Shown piece by piece: positions 50,707 through 59,200 of a stretch of DNA of 64,000 nucleotides (positions within the stretch are counted from its first letter, which is position 1; each line of letters begins with the position of its first letter). The stretch covers positions 7,960-71,959 of the forward strand of contig MGVW01000035.1 in NCBI GenBank assembly GCA_001800675.1. Direction: 5' to 3'. The notes under the pieces are model-generated. The model was not told where the DNA came from. It did no database searches and saw nothing but the letters and a program-made list of their open reading frames with translations. The position numbers and the translations under genes were made by a program. Source of the DNA: Euryarchaeota archaeon RBG_13_57_23. Lineage in GTDB: Archaea; Thermoplasmatota; Thermoplasmata; UBA10834.

Positions 50707-51672
50707 TCACACCCCCTTCGGGTTGACGAAATGACATGCAGCGAAGTGGCCTGGCAGAACCTCAATCAGTGATGGCTCCTCCTGCTTGCACAGGTCCTGG
50801 GCCACGTGGCATCTGTCCGAGAACCTGCATCCTGGCGGAGGCTTGATCAGGTTCGGTGGGTTGCCCGAGATTGACGCGGGCATTATCCTCTCCCCCTTGA
50901 TGTTGGGGAAGGCCGCGATCAGCCCCTTTGTGTAAGGGTGCTGCGGGTTCGAGAAAACCTCGACCGCGGATGACCTCTCCACTATCTTGCCGGCGTACAT
51001 GATGGACAGCAGCTCGCAGGTCTCCGCGAGCACGGATAAGTCGTGAGAGATGATTATCATGGCCAGCTCGAGCTCCTGCTGAAGGTTCTTCAGCAGGGTC
51101 AGTATCTGCGCCTGGATCATGACATCCAGTGCGGTCGTGGGTTCGTCGCAGATGACCAGTTTCGGTCTGCATGCGAGTGCCATCGCGATCATGACCCTCT
51201 GTCTCATGCCTCCCGAGAACTCGTGCGGATACTCCCTGATCCTGCTCGGGTTGATGCCGACGAGCTCGAAGAGCTCCTTGACGCGCTTCTCGGCGGTGGC
51301 CTCATCGACCTTCTCGTGGAGGAGTATGGGTTCCGTGATCTGGTCTCCGACCCTCTTGACGGGGTTCAGAGCGTTCATCGCGCCTTGGAATATGATCGAG
51401 ATGTCTCTCCACCTTATGGCCCTCAGCTTATCGCCGGTGACCTTGGCCATGTCCTGGCCCATGAAGTTGATTGAGCCCCCCGCGATGTAACCGTTCGCGG
51501 GCAGAAGCTTCATGATTGAAAGCGCGGCGGTGGTCTTTCCGCAACCGGATTCTCCGGCAAGCCCCATCGCCTGTCCTTTTTCCAGGTTGAAGCTGATCCC
51601 GTCGACTGCCTTCAGCGTTCCCTCTTGGGTCTTGAAGTATGTCTTCAAATCACTAACTTCGAGTAAGCTCAT
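50707..51672 (-). CDS. Dipeptide/oligopeptide ABC transporter ATPase, DppD/OppD type
   Basis: This 322-residue ATPase has Walker [17 protein letters not shown], signature [16 protein letters not shown], Walker [13 protein letters not shown] and the Cys-containing tail [14 protein letters not shown]. The ATG at 51672 ([14 protein letters not shown]) is preferred to a TTG seven codons upstream. A TATA box (CATTTATAGC, near 51790) gives a leader of roughly 95 nt. It is the first gene of a three-gene operon with the DppF-type ATPase and the DmpA-type peptidase. Confidence 0.9.
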   Translation of the reverse strand: MSLLEVSDLKTYFKTQEGTLKAVDGISFNLEKGQAMGLAGESGCGKTTAALSIMKLLPANGYIAGGSINFMGQDMAKVTGDKLRAIRWRDISIIFQGAMNALNPVKRVGDQITEPILLHEKVDEATAEKRVKELFELVGINPSRIREYPHEFSGGMRQRVMIAMALACRPKLVICDEPTTALDVMIQAQILTLLKNLQQELELAMIIISHDLSVLAETCELLSIMYAGKIVERSSAVEVFSNPQHPYTKGLIAAFPNIKGERIMPASISGNPPNLIKPPPGCRFSDRCHVAQDLCKQEEPSLIEVLPGHFAACHFVNPKGV

Positions 51673-51801
51673 CCCTTCGTTCCCCCTTAACAATATGAGT
51701 TGTCGGTCGCCTCATTCTTTGAAGCTGTTAGGAGATGTAACAATCGTCTTCCCGCAGCTCTCTGGACCTTCGGTGAACCTGATAATGCTATAAATGCGTT
51801 T

Positions 51802-51834
51802 GGGGGCGACAGCAAACGGCTGTTGCGAGCCCCG
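51802..51834 (-). terminator. Hairpin between rnz and the peptide ABC operon
   Basis: On the minus strand GGGGC and GCCCC pair at the ends, with an inner CAGC/GCTG. It lies 8 nt after the rnz stop and just before the TATA box of the ABC operon, so it may end the MFS-rnz transcript or bind a regulator. Confidence 0.4.
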
Positions 51835-51841
51835 GAGGCTG

Positions 51842-52750
51842 TTACTCGCGCAATCTGACCAAATGTTCTGCGAACTCCTGGGCGATATGTGACTCGGAGA
51901 AGATGGATCTGGCCTCCTTCTCGAGGATGCTTGTATCGTCGTACCTGGGGCTGATGTGGACCAAGAAGAGAATCCCAACTCCGGCATCCTTGGCCACCTG
52001 AGCAGCCTCGGCGGCTGTCGAGTGTCCGAAGTCAGACGCCAGCTTCGAGTGTGACGAGTCGAGCGTGCAGTCGTGTATCAGGACGTCGGCCCCTTTGGCC
52101 ATCGCAGTAATCGCTTTGCTCGGTTTCGTGTCTCCGCTGTACACGACCTTTCGTCCGGGTCTAGGAGGGCCAAGCACCTGGTCAGGGTCGATCTTCCGGC
52201 CTCCCAGTGAGACCGTCCTTCCCTCCTGGAGCTTCCTGAACAGCGGCCCTTCCGGGATCCCCAAGCGCGCAGCCTTCTTCACATCGAACTTCCCCGGCCT
52301 TGGATCCTCCTCAAGCGAGAACGCCAACGAAGGAACGCTGTGAGACGCCTGAAGGCTCCTGACCTTGTACCCGGGGAAGTGCAGGTCCGTCCCGGCCCTG
52401 AGGTCTTTGGTCTTGACCTCAAACCCGCACTTGAAGTATCCGAGTTTCAGCATCGAATTCACGTTGGACTTCGTCTCCCGAGGCCCGAATATGAATAAAG
52501 GCTCCTCCCGACCGTTCAGGCTCATACTCTGGATGAGTCCTGGCAGGCCGAGGAAGTGGTCTGCGTGAAGGTGCGAGATGAATATCTTCGATATCTTCAT
52601 GAACGAAATCGGGGAGTGCATCAGTTGTCTCTGGGTGCCTTCACCGCAGTCGAACATCAGGACTTCGCCAGGCATCTGAATCGCAATCGATGTGACGTTC
52701 CTGAGCTTGGACGGATAGGTCCCGCCGGTGCCGAGGAACACGAGCTTCAT
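51842..52750 (-). CDS. rnz: Ribonuclease Z (tRNA 3' endonuclease)
   Basis: This 302-residue metallo-beta-lactamase-fold enzyme trims the 3' trailer of tRNA precursors. The metal motif SHLHADHFLGLPGL is near residue 63. VYSGDTKPSKAI and HDCTLDSSHSKLASDFGHSTAAEAA follow, as in RNase Z. None of the four tRNA genes here encodes CCA, which fits the need for this enzyme. The start ATG overlaps the stop of the upstream MFS gene (ATGA). Confidence 0.93.
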   Translation of the reverse strand: MKLVFLGTGGTYPSKLRNVTSIAIQMPGEVLMFDCGEGTQRQLMHSPISFMKISKIFISHLHADHFLGLPGLIQSMSLNGREEPLFIFGPRETKSNVNSMLKLGYFKCGFEVKTKDLRAGTDLHFPGYKVRSLQASHSVPSLAFSLEEDPRPGKFDVKKAARLGIPEGPLFRKLQEGRTVSLGGRKIDPDQVLGPPRPGRKVVYSGDTKPSKAITAMAKGADVLIHDCTLDSSHSKLASDFGHSTAAEAAQVAKDAGVGILFLVHISPRYDDTSILEKEARSIFSESHIAQEFAEHLVRLRE

Positions 52751-53874
52751 GTCGTCCCCCTCGAGCGCACTCTCAGCCGATAAAACTCTCCCGACTGCTT
52801 GAGATCATACAGGAATATGAGAAACGCCACGAGCGACATGGCTGTAGCGATCCAGATGGTGCCTTTGAAGCCGAGTACTGTCGCCGCGATTCCCCCTAAG
52901 ATGGGGCCTGTGATGCCCGAGATGCTCATGGTCGATGACAGTATCCCGGATACCGTTGCCTTCTCCGCATTCCTGTCCATCACATACCGGAGGCAGCCCA
53001 CGTACATGCACGCCCACGCGAACGCCAGTATAACCTGCGATGGGATGATCTGCCAGTAGCTTCCTGCAAGCGTGAACGTGAAGAACGTGACCGCGGAGCT
53101 CCCCAAACCGATCGCCACGAGCAGGGAGGGATCCGGCCTATCGAGGAAGAGCATGAAGAACACCTGGCCGAAGGCGTTCACAGAGTAGATGATTCCTATC
53201 CATATGGGAGGCGCTCCAAGAGCTGCAAGGAACAGGGGGTACGTGACCCAGATCATGTTCGCGCCCGTGTGCCTGATGAGCATCGCGAGATAGATGGGCG
53301 CGTTCTTCTTGATGAGTGCCGCCGGGAAGAAAGGCACGTCTAGCTTGATTTCCTTCCCGAATGGCAGGGTCAGCGCGATGGCGTAGGACGCGAAGATGAC
53401 AAATGCACAGAACAAGTACCCTTCCTGGTACAACAGACGATCTCCGAAGACCCCCAATACAAGGTTCCCTATCCCCCAGCCAGCCGATCCGAAGGCGCTG
53501 AACCTACCAATCTTACCTCTGGCGTCATGGACATACGCCATGAGGGCCGCGGGGAACATGCCCGCGCAGAACCCAATCAGCACTCTCACTGCCACGAACA
53601 GCTCCAAGCCGCCATATCTCAGTGAGACCGCCTGGAGGACCGTCGCAAGACCTGACAGGAACAGCCCCGTCAACAGGACGAAGCGCCTGCCATAGACGTC
53701 CGAAGCCCGGCCAAAGAGGTAACTGGAGGCGAAGCCCGCAGCGGCGAATCCTCCTGCCACCAGCCCGATCAGGTCCTTGCTGGCCCCGAACTCGTCCTGT
53801 AATATGATTGGCACGAGCACTACCGGGCCGAACAGGCCTACGTTCGAGAGCAGCTGGATTGCCTGGGGCTTCAT
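52747..53874 (-). CDS. Major facilitator superfamily transporter
   Basis: This 375-residue protein has ten to twelve hydrophobic segments. The loop motif SYLFGRASDVYGRRFVLLTG is the MFS loop 2-3 signature. Substrate is unknown. It is coupled to rnz by a 4-nt overlap, an unusual operon partner. Confidence 0.82.
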   Translation of the reverse strand: MKPQAIQLLSNVGLFGPVVLVPIILQDEFGASKDLIGLVAGGFAAAGFASSYLFGRASDVYGRRFVLLTGLFLSGLATVLQAVSLRYGGLELFVAVRVLIGFCAGMFPAALMAYVHDARGKIGRFSAFGSAGWGIGNLVLGVFGDRLLYQEGYLFCAFVIFASYAIALTLPFGKEIKLDVPFFPAALIKKNAPIYLAMLIRHTGANMIWVTYPLFLAALGAPPIWIGIIYSVNAFGQVFFMLFLDRPDPSLLVAIGLGSSAVTFFTFTLAGSYWQIIPSQVILAFAWACMYVGCLRYVMDRNAEKATVSGILSSTMSISGITGPILGGIAATVLGFKGTIWIATAMSLVAFLIFLYDLKQSGEFYRLRVRSRGTT

Positions 53875-53936
53875 TGGACGACGAATCTTACTGTGGTATA
53901 TCCTAGTTTCGGCGGTGGCGGCTCAGGGTGTAGAGC

Positions 53937-54158
53937 TCATGGCAACCAGCCGAGGCGCTCTAGCGTGCGATCCTTCTTCGTAGCCTTCTTGAACTCCTTG
54001 TAGTGCTCCTTGCACAGGTGCGCGCTCTGTGTCGGGTCTGCGATGCTCAGGCCTGCTTTTTCGACCTTCTTTCCAGAAATCGATCTCTCCGCATCCTTGG
54101 AGCAGCCCTCGACGTCGCACTTGTGAACTTGCTCGACAGCGTGTTTCGGCTCAGGCAT
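53937..54158 (-). CDS. Small zinc-binding protein of unknown function
   Basis: This encodes 73 residues. HKCDVEGCSKDAERSIS and HLCKEHYKEFKKATKK supply a possible Cys4/His zinc site. The C-terminal half is basic. A TATA box (TTTTAATAC, near 54182) on the minus strand supports transcription. A longer frame in another phase covers the same DNA but lacks this pattern. No named family is recognised. Confidence 0.68.
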   Translation of the reverse strand: MPEPKHAVEQVHKCDVEGCSKDAERSISGKKVEKAGLSIADPTQSAHLCKEHYKEFKKATKKDRTLERLGWLP

Positions 54159-54245
54159 GATATGCGGATTCCGATGATGGTATTAAAACAGTTCGCACAT
54201 GGCACACCAAAACCCATAATATCGTGCGAGTAGTTCGCCGATGAC

Positions 54246-54908
54246 ATGCCACTTGTGGCTCCTTCCATCTTGGCTGCGGATTTCGCGAACCTTGGCGAGG
54301 AAGTGCGGAAGGTCTCGGATGCGGGGGCGGACTTCATCCATGTCGATGTCATGGATGGCATCTTCGTCCCCAACATCACCGTTGGCCCGTCAATGGTGAA
54401 GGCGATCAGAGGGTTTTCAAAGCTGCCGTTCATCGTTCATCTGATGATCACTCATCCTGAGAATCATGTGAAGGCGTTCGCCGAGAGTGGGTCGGACATC
54501 ATCGAAGTGCACATAGAGGCCGAGCAGGATCTCAGGTCGACCATCAGGTTGATACACGACCTTGGCAAGAAGGTGGGTCTTGCAGTCAACCCGCCCACGC
54601 CCATTGAGAGCGCCTTCCCATATCTGAAAGACATCGACATGCTCCTGGTCATGTCCGTCAACCCGGGTTTTGGAGGACAGACGTTCATCCCCGGTGTTCT
54701 CCCGAAGATCCCTAAGGCAAAGGAGGAGATGCGCAGGCAGGGATATGTGGTCCCGGTGGAGATCGACGGGGGGATAACCCCTGAGACAGGCGAGCCTTCT
54801 GCCAGAGCCGGTGCCGATATCCTCGCAGCTGGGACTTCAGTGTTCAAGGCCCCAGACGTCCGCGAGGCCATCAGAAGGCTGAGAGAGTGCGGCGCTTCGA
54901 AGCTTTAA
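54246..54908 (+). CDS. rpe: Ribulose-phosphate 3-epimerase
   Basis: This 220-residue TIM barrel interconverts ribulose-5-phosphate and xylulose-5-phosphate. It has APSILAADFANLGEEV, FIHVDVMDGIFVPNITVGP, VHLMITHPE, VMSVNPGFGGQTFIP and VEIDGGITPETG with its metal-binding and catalytic aspartates and histidines. CCATAATATC near 54214 is a TATA box that makes the mRNA nearly leaderless. It is divergent from the small zinc-binding gene. Confidence 0.94.
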   Translation: MPLVAPSILAADFANLGEEVRKVSDAGADFIHVDVMDGIFVPNITVGPSMVKAIRGFSKLPFIVHLMITHPENHVKAFAESGSDIIEVHIEAEQDLRSTIRLIHDLGKKVGLAVNPPTPIESAFPYLKDIDMLLVMSVNPGFGGQTFIPGVLPKIPKAKEEMRRQGYVVPVEIDGGITPETGEPSARAGADILAAGTSVFKAPDVREAIRRLRECGASKL

Positions 54909-54941
54909 TAAGACCGAGCACTCTCAGGGGGACTGGTTGCG

Positions 54942-55130
54942 ATGGCAGATAAGATATCCGAGCATCCCATGCTTGCATACCTGGTATTCGTTGTGCCCAT
55001 GGCCCTACTTGCCATAGCGATGCTCTTCAAGGCCAACGTCCTGGTGCTGATTGCCATCACCGCTTGGCTGGGAGTGGCTTTCGTCATCCTCTTCCTGCCG
55101 GTCGCTTCGGATAACGGCTCATCCCAGTAG
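54942..55130 (+). CDS. Small membrane protein
   Basis: This encodes 62 residues with two hydrophobic segments, about 11-28 and 31-52, forming a helical hairpin with short polar ends. CTTTAATAAG near 54906 could be its TATA box, lying at the end of rpe. It ends 35 nt before FEN1. No family is recognised. Confidence 0.6.
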   Translation: MADKISEHPMLAYLVFVVPMALLAIAMLFKANVLVLIAITAWLGVAFVILFLPVASDNGSSQ

Positions 55131-55165
55131 CAAGATTGGTCCCTGAGAACGGGGGTCTGGGGAAA

Positions 55166-56185
55166 ATGGGGGTAGACATCTCCGATCTTGTGGAGGGCAA
55201 GAAGATCGCCCTCGAGGACCTGTCCGGCAGGTCCATCGCGATAGATGCGTTCAACACGTTGTATCAGTTTCTTTCTATGATACGTCAGCCAGATGGCACT
55301 CCTCTGATGGATCGGGACGGACGCGTGACCTCTCACCTGTCCGGACTGTTCTACAGGAGCGCTGCACTCCTGGAACTCGGCATCAGGCCAGCATTCGTGT
55401 TTGACGGCAAGCCCCCAGAGCTCAAGAAGAAGACGCTGGAGGAACGAAGGGCCGTCAAGGAAACCGCGGAGCGGGAGTGGAAGAAGGCAATCGAAGAGGG
55501 TGACCTCAAGAAAGCGCTATCAAAGGCCAGCAGGACCTCGAGACTGGACTCAGCTATGATCGAGGAATCCCTGTCTCTCTTGGATGCGCTTGGAATCCCC
55601 TGGATCAGGGCTCCGAGCGAGGGAGAGGCTCAGATGGCGCACATGGTCAGGAAGGGGGATGTGTGGGCAGGTGCCTCGCAGGATTTCGACGCCATCCTCT
55701 TCGGCACGCCGAACCTGGTCAGAAACCTGACGTTGTCGGGCAAGCGGAGGCTGCCTTCCGGCAAGACAGTTGAAGTCAATCCCGTGATGGTGACCCTTGC
55801 CGAGGTGCTCTCGGCCCTCGGAGTCTCCAGAGAGCAACTGGTCGACATGGCGGTCCTGATGGGGACGGACTTTAACGAAGGGATCAAAGGGATCGGGCCG
55901 AAGAAGGCGCTGGCCATCATCAAGAAGGCAGGAAACCTGGAGCGTGTGGTGTCGGAGGGCAAGTTCAGTGTGCCCAAGGAGTACGGCGACATCAGGAGGC
56001 TCTTCCTGGAACCCGAAGTGACCGACGACTACCGGCTCCTGTGGGGAATCGTAGACGACGAGGGGGTCCGCAAGATCATGTGCGACAAGCACGGATTCTC
56101 CGTCGATCGCATCGATTCCATCCTCGCAAAGATATCGGTCACGGGAAGCGCGAAGTCCCAGAAAAGCCTCGATTCTTGGTCGTGA
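55166..56185 (+). CDS. fen: Flap endonuclease 1
   Basis: This 339-residue structure-specific nuclease removes 5' flaps during lagging-strand synthesis and repair. N-region: MGVDISDLVEGKKIALEDLSGRSIAIDAFNTLYQF; metal-binding aspartates in FVFDGKPPELK, APSEGEAQMAHM and GASQDFDAILFG; helix-hairpin-helix MGTDFNEGIKGIGPKKAL. The C-terminal KSQKSLDSWS is a PCNA-binding (PIP) motif of the QxxLxxWx type. The ATG at 55166 matches the family start. Confidence 0.94.
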   Translation: MGVDISDLVEGKKIALEDLSGRSIAIDAFNTLYQFLSMIRQPDGTPLMDRDGRVTSHLSGLFYRSAALLELGIRPAFVFDGKPPELKKKTLEERRAVKETAEREWKKAIEEGDLKKALSKASRTSRLDSAMIEESLSLLDALGIPWIRAPSEGEAQMAHMVRKGDVWAGASQDFDAILFGTPNLVRNLTLSGKRRLPSGKTVEVNPVMVTLAEVLSALGVSREQLVDMAVLMGTDFNEGIKGIGPKKALAIIKKAGNLERVVSEGKFSVPKEYGDIRRLFLEPEVTDDYRLLWGIVDDEGVRKIMCDKHGFSVDRIDSILAKISVTGSAKSQKSLDSWS

Positions 56186-56299
56186 GCCAGACCCGCTAGG
56201 AAGGCCTGGCCAGATATTTCCCAGCAGGACTGAGTTTGATTCCGAGCACAATATATTTAAAATACTCGCCATCAATATGGCCTGTGCGAAGGATTGGTC

Positions 56300-59200
56300 A
56301 TGCGCCAAGTAGACGAGAATTACTCCCCCGTCCAGTTGGAAAAAGACGTAAGGGCGCAGTGGGACAAGGCCCGCACTTATGAGAAGGTCAAGAAGGCCCT
56401 CGAGTCGGGTAAGACATACTACTTCGTCGACGGCCCCCCCTACACCACGGGCTCGATCCATGTGGGCACTGCTTGGAACAAGATCCTGAAAGACACGATG
56501 GTGAGGTACAGGCGCATGCAGGGCCTCCAGGTGAGGGACCAACCCGGGTTCGACATGCACGGGCTCCCCATCGAGGTCCGGGTCGAGCAATCCATGGGCA
56601 TCAAGAGCAAGAAGGAGATCGAAGCCCAGGGGATCGACAAATTCATCAGCACCTGCAGAGACTATGCGATACGCTTCAAAGCCAAGATGACCGAGGAATT
56701 CAAGATGCTCGGGGTCTGGCTCGACTGGGACAAGCCCTATCTAACTGTAGATCCCAACTATATCGCCTCGGTCTGGTGGACTCTCAAGCAGGCCTACGAC
56801 AAGCAGCTTCTGACGATGGATTTCAGGGTTCTACCCTGGTGTCCTCGATGTGAAACCGCCCTTGCGGAAGCGGAGATCGAGTACTGGGACGAGACTGACC
56901 CGTCCATCTACGTCAAGTTCCCCGTTGAGGGGGAAGTCAACACATACTTGCTGGTCTGGACGACCACACCTTGGACCATCCCTGGAAACCTCGCGGCTGC
57001 CGTTCACCCTGAATTCATGTATGCGTTCGTTCGCGTGAAGCGTGGCATGCTGGAGGAGACTCTCATCGTCCTCGAAGAGAAGCTGGAGGAGCTCAAGAAG
57101 ATTGCGGGGATCGAGGAGATGACGGTCCTCGACCGGACCAAGGGCTCCGAGTTGGTCGGGGTCGTGTACAAGCATCCACTAACGGACCTGGTGCCGTATC
57201 AGAGTCAGGTCAAGGGGGATGCGGCCCACGCTGTCCTCTCATCCGAGACGGTAACGAACGAGAGCACGGGCATCGTTCACATCGCCCCGGGTCACGGTCC
57301 TGAGGACTTCGAGCTGGGCAAGGAGTACGGCCTGGAACCGTTCTCCCCCGTGGACGAGACCGGCTCCTACACCGAGGACGCGGGGAAGCACTACGCCGGC
57401 AAGAACGTCCGAGAGGCCAACTCCATGGTCATAAGCGACCTCGTCGAACGGGGCGCGATGTTCCATCAGGCCAACATCACTCACAGATACGGTCACTGCT
57501 GGAGATGTCATCAGCCAATCATCTACCGCATCACCGACCAGTGGTTTCTCAAGGTCAGCGAGATCAAGGAGCAGCTCAACGCAGCCAACGCCCAGGTCAA
57601 ATGGTACCCCGAATGGGCAGGAGCCAGCAGAGAGCGCGATTGGATCGCGAACGCGAGGGACTGGTGTATCAGCAGGCAGAGGTACTGGGGCACCCCTCTT
57701 CCGATATGGAACTGCGAGTGCGGCAATTTCAGGCTCGTATCTTCTCTAGAAGAGCTCAAGACCGCCAAGGGATACGTCGAGGGCATGGACTTGCACAGGC
57801 CCTGGATCGACAAGCTGTCTTTCACTTGCGAGAAGTGCGGCAAGACAATGACCAGAGTGCCCGACGTGCTCGATGTCTGGTTCGATGCGGGCGTGTGTTC
57901 ATGGGCCTCACTAGGCTACCCCGCGAGCAAGGAGGAGTTCCAGAAGTGGTGGCCCTGCCAGTGGATCACGGAGGCCCACGATCAGACGCGAGGATGGTTC
58001 TACTCGCAGCTCGTGACCGGTGTCGTTGCCTTTGGCAGGTCTCCGTACGACTCCGTGCTCATGCACGGTTGGGCGCTAACGCCACAGGGGACGCCCATGT
58101 CCAAGAGCGAGGGCACGGCCATCGATCCGATTCACATAGTGAACACCCTTGGCGCGGATTCGCTTAGACTATACCTTCTGAAATCGAACGCGCCATGGGA
58201 GGATGTCCCGTTCCAGCCAGAAGGCGTGAAGGCTGCGAACCGGACATTGAACATCCTGTGGAACGTCTACAAGTTCGCAACGCTATACATGTCAATAGAC
58301 AAGTTCGACCCCGCAACAGTTCACCTCGAGCACATCGCGGAATCTCTGAGGCCAGAGGACAGATGGATGCTCTCGAGGACCGAGACCCTGAAGAAGGAGG
58401 TCTCGGAGGCCATCGAGTCTTACGAGCTGCACAGGGCTGCAAGGGCAATCGAAGTCTTCGTCAACGAGGACCTCTCCCGATGGTATGTGAAGCTCGTAAG
58501 GGACCGGCTGTGGAAAGAGGGCGATGATCGCGATAAGACTGCCGCGTTCAAGGTCCTCCACGAGGCACTGAGCACTGCAGTAGCCGTTATGGCGCCTATG
58601 ACGCCGCATATCACCGAGGCAATGCACGCTAACCTCAACGGGAAGCCGGAGAGCGTGCACATGCTCTCCTGGCCAGGCTTCGACCCGAGATGGATAGACA
58701 CGAAGTTGGAGGAGGGCATGCTCATGGTGCGTGAGATCTCCGAGCTCATCGCGCGTATCAGGCAGGACTCCAACATCAACCTCAGGTGGCCCCTGAAGCG
58801 CATAGTCATAAAAGCGCAGACGCAGGAGGTTGCCGACTCGATCACGGTTCTCAAGGATGCGCTCCTGTCGCAGAACAACATTAAGGAACTGCACATCGTG
58901 CCCATGGGCGAGGAATGGGACGAGATGATACTCGGCGTCGTCCCCAACCCGAACGCAATTGGCAAGGTCTACAGGCAGTGGTCGAGCAAGATAGCGGTCA
59001 TGCTCAAGAACCGGCCCGCAAGGACCATCAAGGCTGGTATAGACAAGGGCGAGTACTCGTTGGGCATCGAAGGTCAATTGGTCAAGATACTTCCGAACAT
59101 GGTTTCGTTCACATCGACGGTGCCCCCGGAGGTCATGGGGGCGCAGTTCGCCAAGGGAGAGGTCTACATAGACCTCGAGCAGACCCCCGCCTTGGAAGCC

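Noticed and set aside
56277..56312. 11-codon frame (MACAKDWSCAK) overlapping the ileS start
   Set aside because: The predicted transcription start lies at or after its ATG, it lacks a ribosome site, and it is not rich in Ile codons.
55550..56590. 346-residue open frame antisense to FEN1 and the start of ileS
   Set aside because: It spans the ileS promoter and two conserved genes; it has shadow composition only.
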